Shown here: one piece after another, positions 22,007-28,679 of the stretch
Layout: each line of letters starts with the position of its first letter
Position numbering within the stretch: position 1 is the stretch's first letter
Virus record (IMG/VR): IMGVR_UViG_3300028027_000010
Coordinates: 1 to 31,514 of that record
Direction: 5' to 3' (one strand)
Length of the DNA: 31,514 nt
Origin: a virus
Position numbers and translations under genes: made by a program
Notes under the pieces: generated by a model
What the model saw: the letters and a program-made list of their open reading frames with translations, nothing else
The model's database searches: none
Told to the model about the DNA's origin: nothing

Positions 22007-22174
22007 TTATTCAACATCTACTTTAGCATCTGCACACCATCCATCATATACTAACTCACCATTCTCTTCATAAAAGAAATGTTCTGTATTGTTAGCATCT
22101 GTAATTACATAGCCTTTATCAGCAGTTGATGGTTCAATACTAATAGGCATTTTTAATGTTAAAATTGTTTTCAT
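22007..22174 (-). CDS. 55-residue acidic protein
   Basis: MKTILTLKMPISIEPSTADK, then GYVITDANNTEHFFYEENGE and LVYDGWCADAKVDVE. An acidic body with a Trp/Cys turn resembles small single-domain phage proteins; no family is recognised. The start is in the exact cassette copy at 22171-22191 (ATGA overlap with the 82-residue gene), a strong sign of translation. Confidence 0.5.
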   Translation of the reverse strand: MKTILTLKMPISIEPSTADKGYVITDANNTEHFFYEENGELVYDGWCADAKVDVE

Positions 22175-22191
22175 TGTTCTTGTTGTTTAAA
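22171..22191 (-). repeat. Start cassette repeat, copy 3
   Basis: A 21-bp unit identical to copy 1. It forms the C-terminal FKQQEQ codons of the 82-residue gene and the start of the 55-residue gene. Confidence 0.85.
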
Positions 22192-22419
22192 GGTTTCGTT
22201 GTAGTATTGTTCTGCATCGTGTATATCAATATTAAACTCTCTGCACCCAATATCTACTGCTGTATTTATTATTTGCATTTCTTCATCGCTTTTAGCTTTT
22301 TGAATAAGTTTTTCAAAATCTTCCTCTGAAATTGTCCATTTATGTTTCTCTGAAAAACCATTGTAAGGCTCTGCATAGTCATAAAAACTTTCTCTAAATT
22401 TTTCTACTGCTGTTTTCAT
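22171..22419 (-). CDS. 82-residue MKTAVE-type small phage protein
   Basis: I take the start at 22419 (MKTAVEKFRESFYDYAEPYN) rather than an in-frame ATG 36 nt upstream, because it matches the leader and MKTAVE start of its paralog at 21679 and avoids overlap with the 64-residue gene. The body is helical: WTISEEDFEKLIQKAKSDEE, then NTAVDIGCREFNIDIHDAEQ and YYNETFKQQEQ. The same gene type as the 65-residue ORF, often multicopy in these phages. Function unknown. Confidence 0.65.
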   Translation of the reverse strand: MKTAVEKFRESFYDYAEPYNGFSEKHKWTISEEDFEKLIQKAKSDEEMQIINTAVDIGCREFNIDIHDAEQYYNETFKQQEQ

Positions 22420-22435
22420 TGTTCTTATTTTAAAA

Positions 22436-22630
22436 TTAATCTCTAAACACTGCAATCAATCTACCTTTATCTTCTACATCATCGTCAACTATGTCAAGGT
22501 TTCCGCTAAACACATAGCCAGTTGCTTTTAATAGTCGTTCGAGTATTTCTAGCATTTCTTCCATACTTACGTCATTGTGTGGAACTTCGTACGTTATCTT
22601 ATGGTCGTATTGTTCTATTACTATTTTCAT
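22436..22630 (-). CDS. 64-residue acidic protein
   Basis: MKIVIEQYDHKITYEVPHND, then VSMEEMLEILERLLKATGYV and FSGNLDIVDDDVEDKGRLIA. A beta strand-strand-helix-strand pattern, acidic. Similar MKIxIxxYxxxxxYExxxxD..MEExxExxxxLLxxxGY proteins occur widely in phages with unknown role. It is separated by 6 nt from the 75-residue gene, with an AAAAACGG leader. Confidence 0.65.
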   Translation of the reverse strand: MKIVIEQYDHKITYEVPHNDVSMEEMLEILERLLKATGYVFSGNLDIVDDDVEDKGRLIAVFRD

Positions 22631-22636
22631 CCGTTT

Positions 22637-22864
22637 TTATTTAGGCATTGTTCTACTTAAATCTTTGCTTTTGTATTCGTCTTTTAGTCGTTCCAAGTAA
22701 AGTACAAAGTCCATAGCTTCCTCTTGTGCGTGTGTAAGCCATTCCAACGTGCTTAAATCAGTTCTTTCTAGCGTTGTGTTGTACTTGGCTATTCCTACTT
22801 GCGAACGTTCACTAAAACGGCTAAGAACTCGCAGTACAATCTTATCTTCTATTTGTTGGTTCAT
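22637..22864 (-). CDS. 75-residue phage protein with MazG-like helix pair
   Basis: MNQQIEDKIVLRVLSRFSER, then SQVGIAKYNTTLERTDLSTL and EWLTHAQEEAMDFVLYLERL. The G-x-x-KY-x-TL-x-R-x-DL...EWLxHAQEEAMDxxLYLExL block is a very common small phage family that resembles the all-alpha NTP-pyrophosphohydrolase core (EExxD), but is too short to be a full MazG. It overlaps the exonuclease stop by 4 nt. Function unproven. Confidence 0.68.
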   Translation of the reverse strand: MNQQIEDKIVLRVLSRFSERSQVGIAKYNTTLERTDLSTLEWLTHAQEEAMDFVLYLERLKDEYKSKDLSRTMPK

Positions 22865-23532
22865 AAGAAATTAATTAAGGTGTTGTAATACTCTCGGCAA
22901 AGCTCTACCTGTTCTTTTATGCGTTCAATCACTGTTTCGTCTTTCTGTACATAGAATACTTTAACTCTGCGATTCTTTGGAATGTGTGAAAAGATATGCT
23001 TTTTCTGTATTTCATCGCGAAGTTCTAAACTCTCCTCCATTAGATTTAGTTTCCAATGCGTTCTGCGAATTTCATCCTCAACCATTAACTCAGGAGTATC
23101 AACTAAGCAATAACATAACATTGACTGTTGTTTACCTGTTAGCCACATATACCCTTGTAGTTGGTAGTAGTAATCCTTTGTAGGTATCTCAGTCTCAAAG
23201 AATGGAAAGGTAGAACCATCCCAAGAGCTTTTAACGTCTAACAATACTTGCTCCGTGTTTACATCGGGTGTTCCTGTAATCCAATCATTCTCAAAATACT
23301 CCTCGTTTTTGTAAATAAATCCAACGTCTAAAACTTGGTTAACTAAGTTGATTGATTCGTTTTCTACTTCGTTACCTTTGTCTGTGTAACGTGAACTGAA
23401 CTCTTTTCTGATTCCGTATTTATCCTGCAATACCATTTCGTGAATGTAAGTCTTTGCAGTCTGTGAAAGCACCTCCGATTTATTACGAGGTGCTGACATA
23501 ATTTTTCCTATAGCAGAGCATCTAACTTTCAT
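22861..23532 (-). CDS. YqaJ/RecE-type recombination exonuclease
   Basis: 5'-3' exonuclease partner of the Erf annealing protein in phage single-strand-annealing recombination. 223 residues with a PD-(D/E)XK core: an E-rich helix at about 52-60 (GNEVENES), GTPD with Asp90 (87-90), then LLDVKSS with Asp99-Val-Lys101, and a Gln-rich helix (YYYQLQGYMWLTGK, about 121-134) typical of YqaJ-like viral exonucleases. The C-terminus is a basic/coiled segment. It starts 4 nt into the Erf stop (ATGA). Confidence 0.85.
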   Translation of the reverse strand: MKVRCSAIGKIMSAPRNKSEVLSQTAKTYIHEMVLQDKYGIRKEFSSRYTDKGNEVENESINLVNQVLDVGFIYKNEEYFENDWITGTPDVNTEQVLLDVKSSWDGSTFPFFETEIPTKDYYYQLQGYMWLTGKQQSMLCYCLVDTPELMVEDEIRRTHWKLNLMEESLELRDEIQKKHIFSHIPKNRRVKVFYVQKDETVIERIKEQVELCREYYNTLINFL

Positions 23533-24038
23533 AGTGCGTTCAGTATATCAATTTGACCATCTGTTAACGTGAATGATTCTTTTAATCTTTCAATGCTATA
23601 TGTTCCTTCTAAAATTGTTTTAATAGCTGCTTGAAATCTTTTTTCATCTATAACAGGTAGTTTTTTTAACTGCTCTCCACCTGCATCAGTATCTTTGTCG
23701 GTAACTAATCCTAGCATCGAGCTGATAGCATATCTACGGATGTAAGTAATTGCAGAACCTAGAACTTGGAAGTCGTTCATACCTTTCAGTTGTACGTTTT
23801 GAGGTATAGGCGTAGTGCTTTGTATTGATTCACCACTTTCTACGTGGAATAAAATAGTGTTTACACCATTGTCGTTAATTAACTGAGTAAATCCTAACCC
23901 GTGTTTTTTTAGTAACGGATTGATTACACTAAATATTTTAGGTAAATCCGAGTAGGAATATCCATAGCCTTGAGTTGCTTTGTGGATTACTGGCACTTCT
24001 TGTTGGAACGCAGCCAACGATTTAAATAAATTTTTCAT
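23529..24038 (-). CDS. erf: Erf-family single-strand annealing protein
   Basis: Anneals complementary single strands in phage recombination, here paired with the downstream exonuclease. 169 residues. The family core is plain: YSDLPKIFSVINPLLKKHGL (29-48), FTQLINDNG, TILFHVESGESI (61-72), FQVLGSAITYIRRYAISSML (89-108), GLVTDKDTDAGGEQ. The C-terminal about 40 residues are helical. A TATATTTG promoter box precedes it in the only sizeable gap of this region, so the recombination genes may have a promoter of their own. Confidence 0.88.
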   Translation of the reverse strand: MKNLFKSLAAFQQEVPVIHKATQGYGYSYSDLPKIFSVINPLLKKHGLGFTQLINDNGVNTILFHVESGESIQSTTPIPQNVQLKGMNDFQVLGSAITYIRRYAISSMLGLVTDKDTDAGGEQLKKLPVIDEKRFQAAIKTILEGTYSIERLKESFTLTDGQIDILNAL

Positions 24039-24060
24039 AATAAATTGGTTTTTGTTTATA

Positions 24061-24068
24061 CAAATATA
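24061..24068 (-). promoter_or_regulatory. Possible promoter -7 box for the Erf/exonuclease genes
   Basis: TATATTTG on the minus strand, 22 nt before the Erf ATG, matches TAnnTTTG. No good TTG stands 17-23 nt upstream, so it may be weak or activator-dependent. Confidence 0.5.
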
Positions 24069-24073
24069 TGAAT

Positions 24074-24592
24074 TTATTTCATATCTCGCACTAATTCTTT
24101 ATATTTTTTTATAATTTCTTTCAGTTCGTCTACACTCCAGCGTTTCTCAATATGTGCTTTACCTTGCAATTCAATTAGTTTTTCTGCTCCAATTCGCTTT
24201 TCTATGCCTATTTGATAGTTTAGTAAGTTGCCTGATAAATAAGTATTGCAGTGTTCGCATTGTAAATGGCAATTATCTTCATTAAATCTTATGTTTGAAT
24301 GTCCTCCCTGTGAATAGTAGTGTCCACAATTTTTTTTGAGAGGTGGTTTTCCACAAGAAATACAATTTAAACCTTTATCCCTTAATCGTATGTACTTATT
24401 AAATATTGTCTGAGCTTCCTTTAACCAATCTTGTGTAGTTTTTAACTCTGTTTTCATCCGTGTTTTTGTCTCCTTCCAAGTCTTCTCTTTTACCTCAGCT
24501 ACAAATGCTTTGATGCATTCATCATCTAAGCAGTATTTGTGATTAAATCTGATAGGCTCAAACTTTTGTTTGCAATGCTTACATCTTGGCAT
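24074..24592 (-). CDS. ninG: NinG/Rap-like recombination nuclease
   Basis: Structure-specific endonuclease family (lambda NinG/Rap) acting on recombination intermediates. 172 residues. An N-terminal zinc-ribbon-like part (CKHCKQKF, then HKYCLDDEC; 4-26), a basic coiled linker, then CISCGKPPLKKNCGHYYSQG (77-96), SNIRFNEDNCHLQCEHCNTY and LSGNLLNYQIGIEKRIG, the HNH-like Cys/His cluster diagnostic of NinG. It belongs with Erf and exonuclease in a recombination module. It overlaps the 84-residue ORF by one base. Confidence 0.9.
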   Translation of the reverse strand: MPRCKHCKQKFEPIRFNHKYCLDDECIKAFVAEVKEKTWKETKTRMKTELKTTQDWLKEAQTIFNKYIRLRDKGLNCISCGKPPLKKNCGHYYSQGGHSNIRFNEDNCHLQCEHCNTYLSGNLLNYQIGIEKRIGAEKLIELQGKAHIEKRWSVDELKEIIKKYKELVRDMK

Positions 24593-24846
24593 TAGTCTAC
24601 AATTATAGATTCTACAAATTGACGAAACTTAATCTGCAAGTCTACTTGCTGCTCGTAGATTTGCTCTCGGTTCTCTCCGTAAATCCTTAAAACTTTATCA
24701 TCTACTCGTCTAATTTCTTGCATAAACATATTTGCTTTACGCTTTAGGTCTTGTTTAAATACTGATTGGTCGTTTAAATCTTCAATCCAATCTGCTAATA
24801 CTGGTAATACTGCACATAGTGCAACTAGTTTGTGCTCTTTTCTCAT
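24592..24846 (-). CDS. 84-residue helical protein
   Basis: MRKEHKLVALCAVLPVLADW, then IEDLNDQSVFKQDLKRKANM and FMQEIRRVDDKVLRIYGENR. It is fully helical with an apolar patch near the start but is not a clear transmembrane segment. Similar short helical proteins are common between replication and recombination genes of Bacteroidetes phages; no function is known to me. Both ends overlap neighbours by 1-4 nt, consistent with coupled translation. Confidence 0.65.
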   Translation of the reverse strand: MRKEHKLVALCAVLPVLADWIEDLNDQSVFKQDLKRKANMFMQEIRRVDDKVLRIYGENREQIYEQQVDLQIKFRQFVESIIVD

Positions 24847-25109
24847 TTGTTAAATTTTTTTAAATAATTAGGAATTTCATTTGTGTATTTTTCAAGATAA
24901 TAATCTTGAGCTTCTATTGACCTATTCATACTATAATATCTTTCTCTATGCAAACAAGCATCTTTAAAAATATTTACAATTTGTCTTTTGTCTCTTTTTT
25001 TAGCTTTTTCAATTAAATCTTTAATCCAAATGTCAAGTTCTGAATTAGTTTCAAACCTAACTTGTTTTTTAAATTCAGTTAAAAACCACTCTGTTGATGT
25101 TTTTCTCAT
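24843..25109 (-). CDS. 88-residue helical protein
   Basis: MRKTSTEWFLTEFKKQVRFE, then SELDIWIKDLIEKAKKRDKR and QIVNIFKDACLHRERYYSMN. It is basic and helical. Residues STEWFLTEFKKQV at the start are like those of the MKTAVEW-type small proteins, so it may be a distant member of that group. Overlaps of 4 nt at both ends indicate coupling. Unknown function. Confidence 0.65.
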   Translation of the reverse strand: MRKTSTEWFLTEFKKQVRFETNSELDIWIKDLIEKAKKRDKRQIVNIFKDACLHRERYYSMNRSIEAQDYYLEKYTNEIPNYLKKFNK

Positions 25110-25402
25110 AATTCTACGTTTTTAAATTTAAGTTCGTGTTCTAATTCCTCTATTCTTTTCTTTAATTCTCCGTTTATATGCAGACATCTGTTGATTTCTC
25201 GTCCGTGTAAGCGTAGTTCTGTCTCAAGTTCAACTATTGCTAACTGCACCTGCTTTAAATCGTTCTCAGTTTGCTTAGCTCCGTTTATGTAAGCTGCAGC
25301 TTCAGGTCTTTTTTCCTGTAGTTCTTCTCTTGTTAGCTTTACTTTCCAAATGTTCTTTTGTATAAGTCCTTTGATGTAAAGTAGTTTTAATCCTATGTCC
25401 AT
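25106..25402 (-). CDS. 98-residue coiled-coil protein
   Basis: MDIGLKLLYIKGLIQKNIWK at the start, then a basic stretch and a long helix: NDLKQVQLAIVELETELRLH (46-65), then REINRCLHINGELKKRIEEL and EHELKFK. Heptad-like leucines and charges suggest a coiled coil. It overlaps the ATPase gene by 10 nt upstream. A helper of the replicative ATPase is conceivable from position only. Confidence 0.65.
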   Translation of the reverse strand: MDIGLKLLYIKGLIQKNIWKVKLTREELQEKRPEAAAYINGAKQTENDLKQVQLAIVELETELRLHGREINRCLHINGELKKRIEELEHELKFKNVEL

Positions 25403-26325
25403 TGTGTATTTGCTTTTATTGCGTTTAACTTTTGTTCAATCATTGTCATTTGTATTGGTGCTTTAGGTCTTAATTGTTTTAAAGGATCAACTCCATTAAT
25501 TGTAAATCCCAAACCATTATTAAAATCACACATAATAAAATCATCTAATGCAGTAATTTTTCCTCCTGTGTCTGTGTCTTTAACTTTTTCTACAGATATT
25601 AAAGTTACAAATCTCATTGTATCATGTTTTACTAATCTATGAATAACAAACATATCATCACAACGATTTAAAAAAGCTTTTCCTCCTTCTATGTGATCCT
25701 TCATCGGAGGTTTTAAATGACCTTTCCACATATGTTGATCTGGATATAAGTTTCCTGATCTTCCAGATTCAGTATTTGGATGCGTATTTATGTAAATTGA
25801 TTTCCCTGTTTCGTTTACAAATTGCCTTGCTGCATTCAAAAACTTGTAGTTACCTTCATATCCCATTTCTCTATCAAGTCCAGTGTAAGGGTCAATCAAA
25901 CAAACTTGAGCATCTGACTTACGAAATATATCAAATAATTCAGCGGGTTTGTAAAGTTTTGAATTATCAACAAAATCAAAAAACTGTTCTATGTAAGTTG
26001 AGTAAGATAAAATTTGTTGTTCGTTTAATTCTTTGTAAGGTTTACCTGAATAAATCTGAATCATATCTCGCAATATCTGACCGTATTGATTTTCGCCTGA
26101 CCATAAAATAAATTTAATATCATGCTTTAAAGCAAGAGAAAGAAAGTACCAATTAATCCAATAAGTTTTTCCTACATTATCGTGACCAAGTATTATGTTT
26201 AATTGCTTTGGCTTGTATCTAAGATTATCATCTAATGAACATTGTAATCCTAAACCTTGTTTAATGCGTCCTGCTTTGTAGTCTAGCAAATATTGCTGCG
26301 TACTACCTTTACTTAATATATCCAT
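25393..26325 (-). CDS. DnaB/RecA-type ATPase, probable replicative helicase
   Basis: Motor of phage DNA replication, likely unwinding DNA. 310 residues containing essentially one RecA fold: Walker A GHDNVGKT (47-54), Walker B VCLIDPY (141-147) with Asp145, a Gln/His sensor block, YINTHPNTESGRS (178-190), and SVEKVKDTDTGGK (about 258-270), the DnaB-like hairpin before the C-terminus. It lacks the DnaB N-terminal primase-binding domain, so it is shorter than DnaB. It is preceded directly by the replisome organizer, whose gene overlaps it by 17 nt. A RecA/KaiC-type accessory ATPase is the alternative. Confidence 0.8.
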   Translation of the reverse strand: MDILSKGSTQQYLLDYKAGRIKQGLGLQCSLDDNLRYKPKQLNIILGHDNVGKTYWINWYFLSLALKHDIKFILWSGENQYGQILRDMIQIYSGKPYKELNEQQILSYSTYIEQFFDFVDNSKLYKPAELFDIFRKSDAQVCLIDPYTGLDREMGYEGNYKFLNAARQFVNETGKSIYINTHPNTESGRSGNLYPDQHMWKGHLKPPMKDHIEGGKAFLNRCDDMFVIHRLVKHDTMRFVTLISVEKVKDTDTGGKITALDDFIMCDFNNGLGFTINGVDPLKQLRPKAPIQMTMIEQKLNAIKANTQWT

Positions 26326-26926
26326 TTTGTCTTGCTTTTTCCACTAAAGGATCGTAAATCATTTCTTGTTGCGTAGGCTTACTCCAGTTTCTAATTGCAG
26401 CTTTCCAATCTTTCATTTTGTTTTTACCAACCATCCATCCTTTTGATTCATAAAAGTTAATAAATTTATTAGCGTCCACTTCAACATTATTTTGTGAACA
26501 ATACTCAAGAATTTCTGTAAAATTAGGAGGTATAAATATACTTCTTTCTTTCTTATCCTTCTTGTTACTGGTCACTTGTTGGTCAATCGCTGGTCCTTCG
26601 TTGGTCATTTCGCTGGACTGTAGTTGATATTTCTCATAGTTAACTACTTCAATTACAGTACCTTGCGAGTTAGTTTTGATGGTCAATTCGTTGGTCATTT
26701 TTAGCTTGTTTAGTGCTGTTCTCACTTGACGTACTGTTAAACCTGTTTGATTAGCTAGAATATCGCGGGAAGTAATTACACTACCCGCTTTAAGTTCTAT
26801 TCCTTTATAACGTTTTTCCTTATGGTTAGCCGTTAAAATAAGATGCATAAAAACACGAAACGAATTATTATCAGAATACCATTCCCAATCTAAAATCTGT
26901 CTATGTATTTTTATCCAGCCACTCAT
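26309..26926 (-). CDS. Replisome organizer / helicase-loader-type replication protein
   Basis: Initiator or loader for phage replication, partner of the ATPase downstream. 205 residues: an N-terminal winged-helix part (SGWIKIHRQILDWEWYSDNN, about 2-21, then FRVFMHLILTANHKEKRYKG and GSVITSRDILANQTGLTVRQ to about 67), a polar linker, then FYESKGWMVGKNKMKDWKAA then IRNW (about 159-182), a block typical of phage replisome organizers. The C-terminal end meets the ATPase gene with a 17-nt overlap. No primase or polymerase gene is seen, so host enzymes are probably recruited. Confidence 0.8.
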   Translation of the reverse strand: MSGWIKIHRQILDWEWYSDNNSFRVFMHLILTANHKEKRYKGIELKAGSVITSRDILANQTGLTVRQVRTALNKLKMTNELTIKTNSQGTVIEVVNYEKYQLQSSEMTNEGPAIDQQVTSNKKDKKERSIFIPPNFTEILEYCSQNNVEVDANKFINFYESKGWMVGKNKMKDWKAAIRNWSKPTQQEMIYDPLVEKARQNGYIK

Positions 26927-27342
26927 ATAAATAATTTTTGTTGAAAAAGTTCGCTAATATACAAGAAACATTTTTTGTCCTCAATAAAAGATTTTTTAAG
27001 TTTAATTAAAACTTCTTGTTTTGTGCATATAGGTTCAATATAAGCATACTCTTCCTCTAGTTGAATAAAAACGTATAACTCACTGTTTAAGTATTCTCCA
27101 GCGCTCTCTAAATCACAATTAAACGTATATGTCTTAGCTTTAGTTGCTTTGACTTGGTAAGTATATCCTTTGTGATCAGCAAAATCTATTTTTTGAAAGT
27201 CTCTATCTGCTGACTGTTTAAACAATGGCTCATCTGCAAAGTTGTATTTAAACCATAATTCAAATATTTTCTCACCTATTGATCCTGTTGATTCATTTTT
27301 AATTTCTTTAGGTATTCTAACCTTTGCTAAATACGTTCTCAT
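26923..27342 (-). CDS. PD-(D/E)XK nuclease-like protein (QxK variant)
   Basis: 139 residues. GSIGEKIFELWF (20-31) has the leading Glu24 helix, and DFQKIDFADHKGYTYQVKAT has Asp53 and Gln63-Val-Lys65, the strand-turn-strand with Q in place of E, as in several VRR-NUC and restriction-type folds. The remaining half is a mixed alpha/beta (ESAGEYLNSELYVFIQLEEE). It sits between MazG and the replisome organizer. It could resolve replication structures or degrade host DNA; a restriction-like role is also open. The fold is inferred from motifs. Confidence 0.68.
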   Translation of the reverse strand: MRTYLAKVRIPKEIKNESTGSIGEKIFELWFKYNFADEPLFKQSADRDFQKIDFADHKGYTYQVKATKAKTYTFNCDLESAGEYLNSELYVFIQLEEEYAYIEPICTKQEVLIKLKKSFIEDKKCFLYISELFQQKLFI

Positions 27343-27343
27343 C

Positions 27344-27646
27344 TTATTTGTTTTTTATAAAGCTTCCATTAACCATTGATCCTTTTCTAGCAGCAATAAC
27401 ATTGTATGCACTATTAATACATTGTTCAATGTCTGTTCCGTTAAATCTTGCAATTGACGTTAATACAACAATACAATCACCTATAGCATCAATTATTTCT
27501 GCATCATCATTATTAATAATTGCTTTTGCTAGTTCTCCAGCCTCTTCTTGAAATTTAACATATTGCGTTTTGATATCGCCTTTTGATAAAATTCCTTTTT
27601 CTGTTGCCCAAATTCTAATTGGTTCAAATTCGTTTGTTAGTTTCAT
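27344..27646 (-). CDS. MazG-like nucleotide pyrophosphohydrolase
   Basis: 100 residues. KFQEEAGELAKAIINNDDAE and IIDAIGDCIVVLTSIAR (31-67) give the E-E-x-x-E ... E-x-x-D metal-binding pattern of the all-alpha NTP pyrophosphatases. It hydrolyses (d)NTPs to monophosphates and often removes non-canonical or regulatory nucleotides. It stands next to the thymidylate synthase-family gene (4-nt overlap) and one gene from the DUF6378-like protein, forming a nucleotide-handling set. Substrate is not predictable from sequence. Confidence 0.85.
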   Translation of the reverse strand: MKLTNEFEPIRIWATEKGILSKGDIKTQYVKFQEEAGELAKAIINNDDAEIIDAIGDCIVVLTSIARFNGTDIEQCINSAYNVIAARKGSMVNGSFIKNK

Positions 27647-28284
27647 TTGTTTTTATTTAAAAAGTTATTGTATAAATGCATGTTAGAAGTAAAATGATAA
27701 TACCAACCTACTGTGATACCTAATTTATCTGCTACCATTTCTTGAAGTTTGCTAAAACAATATTGATCATTGCAAAAGCCAAACCATAAATCATTTGATC
27801 TCATATTAACTGTCATACATAGTAAGTTATTTACTATTTGAAAGTGAATTGAAAGAGTACACGGAGTATCGTTTTTATACGAATCTATTTCTTTGCCATC
27901 ATAAATTGAAATAACTGCTTGTCTAGTGCTAGGGTCTTTAATTAATTTATCAATAATTAAGTTTAATTGATTTTTTCTTAACCATTGCCAACCGTAATTT
28001 GATCTTACTAAACCATTTTCATCCATATGATTTAACCAAATTGGTGCACGCTTTGCTATTTCAGTTGCATCTGGATCTCCGCTTAAGTACCATTGCCATT
28101 CAAAATCTGCATAAGTTTTATTCCATTTTCTGTAAGTAGAAGTAATTTCATTATCAGCAGGATTTTCTAAGTAAAAACCTATGTTAAACAAAACCAACGA
28201 GTTTTTGTAAATCAAACCTTCATTTGATATTTCTGTATAATAATAATCAAATGCTTCCTGCGCATTAATAAATTTATTTTTCAT
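27643..28284 (-). CDS. Thymidylate synthase-family enzyme, possible dCMP (hydroxy)methylase
   Basis: Transfers a one-carbon unit to a pyrimidine nucleotide using a folate. 213 residues against about 264 for E. coli ThyA. The catalytic Cys is Cys142 (DTPCTLSIHFQI), RSND is at 162-165, and HLY at 203-205 closes the pocket; all three are offset by exactly 4 from E. coli Cys146, Arg166 and His207/Tyr209. At the position of Asn177, which reads the base of dUMP, there is Asp173. Asp there is typical of dCMP hydroxymethylases such as T4 gp42. It lies beside MazG. Family membership is strong; substrate is inferred. Confidence 0.82.
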   Translation of the reverse strand: MKNKFINAQEAFDYYYTEISNEGLIYKNSLVLFNIGFYLENPADNEITSTYRKWNKTYADFEWQWYLSGDPDATEIAKRAPIWLNHMDENGLVRSNYGWQWLRKNQLNLIIDKLIKDPSTRQAVISIYDGKEIDSYKNDTPCTLSIHFQIVNNLLCMTVNMRSNDLWFGFCNDQYCFSKLQEMVADKLGITVGWYYHFTSNMHLYNNFLNKNK

Positions 28285-28537
28285 TGTAATAATTGTTTAA
28301 ACTTCCTAAATACGCAACAGCATCCAATAAATTATCTTCTTTATGATTATAAGATTCTCTAGACAACTTTAAAGCTATTAAAGCTTTGTACATAAACACT
28401 GCGTCTACATTTGTTCCTGTCATTCCACTTAAAATTTGTGCTGATCTTTCCATACCTTCAACAAAAGGACCATACTCTCTTGCTTTTTCTTCTGATCGAA
28501 GATTCACAATTTCATTTGCTTTTTCTAAAATATTCAT
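28274..28537 (-). CDS. DUF6378-like phage protein (MazG-like helical fold)
   Basis: 87 residues: MNILEKANEIVNLRSEEKAR, then EYGPFVEGMERSAQILSGMT and VFMYKALIALKLSRESYNHK, EDNLLDAVAYLGSLNNYYNE. The YG...F...A......K..L.....KLSRE...HK.DNL.D...Y pattern is the widespread phage DUF6378 family, a helical group usually near nucleotide genes. The start is downstream of the interlocking RNA structure at 28.55-28.64 kb, so its expression may be controlled there. It overlaps the ThyA-family gene by 11 nt. Confidence 0.75.
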   Translation of the reverse strand: MNILEKANEIVNLRSEEKAREYGPFVEGMERSAQILSGMTGTNVDAVFMYKALIALKLSRESYNHKEDNLLDAVAYLGSLNNYYNEK

Positions 28538-28551
28538 ATAAATTAATTTAA

Positions 28552-28641
28552 ATAAAAAACCCCTGCATATCCACGAGGCTCGACTTTCGTTTCAATACAA
28601 GGGTTAATAATACCTTTTGAGTTTATGGTGTCGAGCCAACT
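28552..28641 (-). ncRNA. Candidate structured RNA with interlocking helices and terminator
   Basis: Lies in the 122-nt gap between coding genes. Hairpin 1: GAGTT/AACTC (28642-28638 with 28623-28619) enclosing GGCTCGAC. Hairpin 2: AACCCTTG (28605-28598) with CAGGGGTT (28565-28558), 8 pairs including one G-U that works only for the minus-strand RNA, enclosing GTCGAGCC and followed by TTTTTT. The two loop octamers GGCTCGAC (28637-28630) and GTCGAGCC (28584-28577) are perfectly complementary, giving a kissing-loop or pseudoknot fold. A promoter box lies just upstream. It could be a small RNA, an attenuator or a riboswitch-like leader for the nucleotide genes. Known RNA families were not recognised. 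Confidence 0.65.
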
Positions 28642-28647
28642 CATTTA

Positions 28648-28679
28648 CAAATATAATAATTATTCTGTTACACTTTCAA
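28648..28679 (-). promoter_or_regulatory. Promoter TTG-N21-TATATTTG before the structured RNA
   Basis: -33 TTG at 28679-28677, -7 TATATTTG at 28655-28648, 21 nt apart, matching the Bacteroidetes consensus. The predicted transcript starts near 28641, at the first base of the RNA structure. It overlaps the last codons of the 136-residue gene. Confidence 0.7.

Noticed and set aside
22420-22455. Upstream start (22455) for the 82-residue gene
   Set aside because: It would overlap the 64-residue gene by 20 nt and adds residues unlike its paralog; the ATG at 22419 has the matching leader.
25776-26111. Plus-strand ORF of 111 codons inside the ATPase gene
   Set aside because: Antisense to the Walker B region of the RecA-type ATPase; shadow frame.
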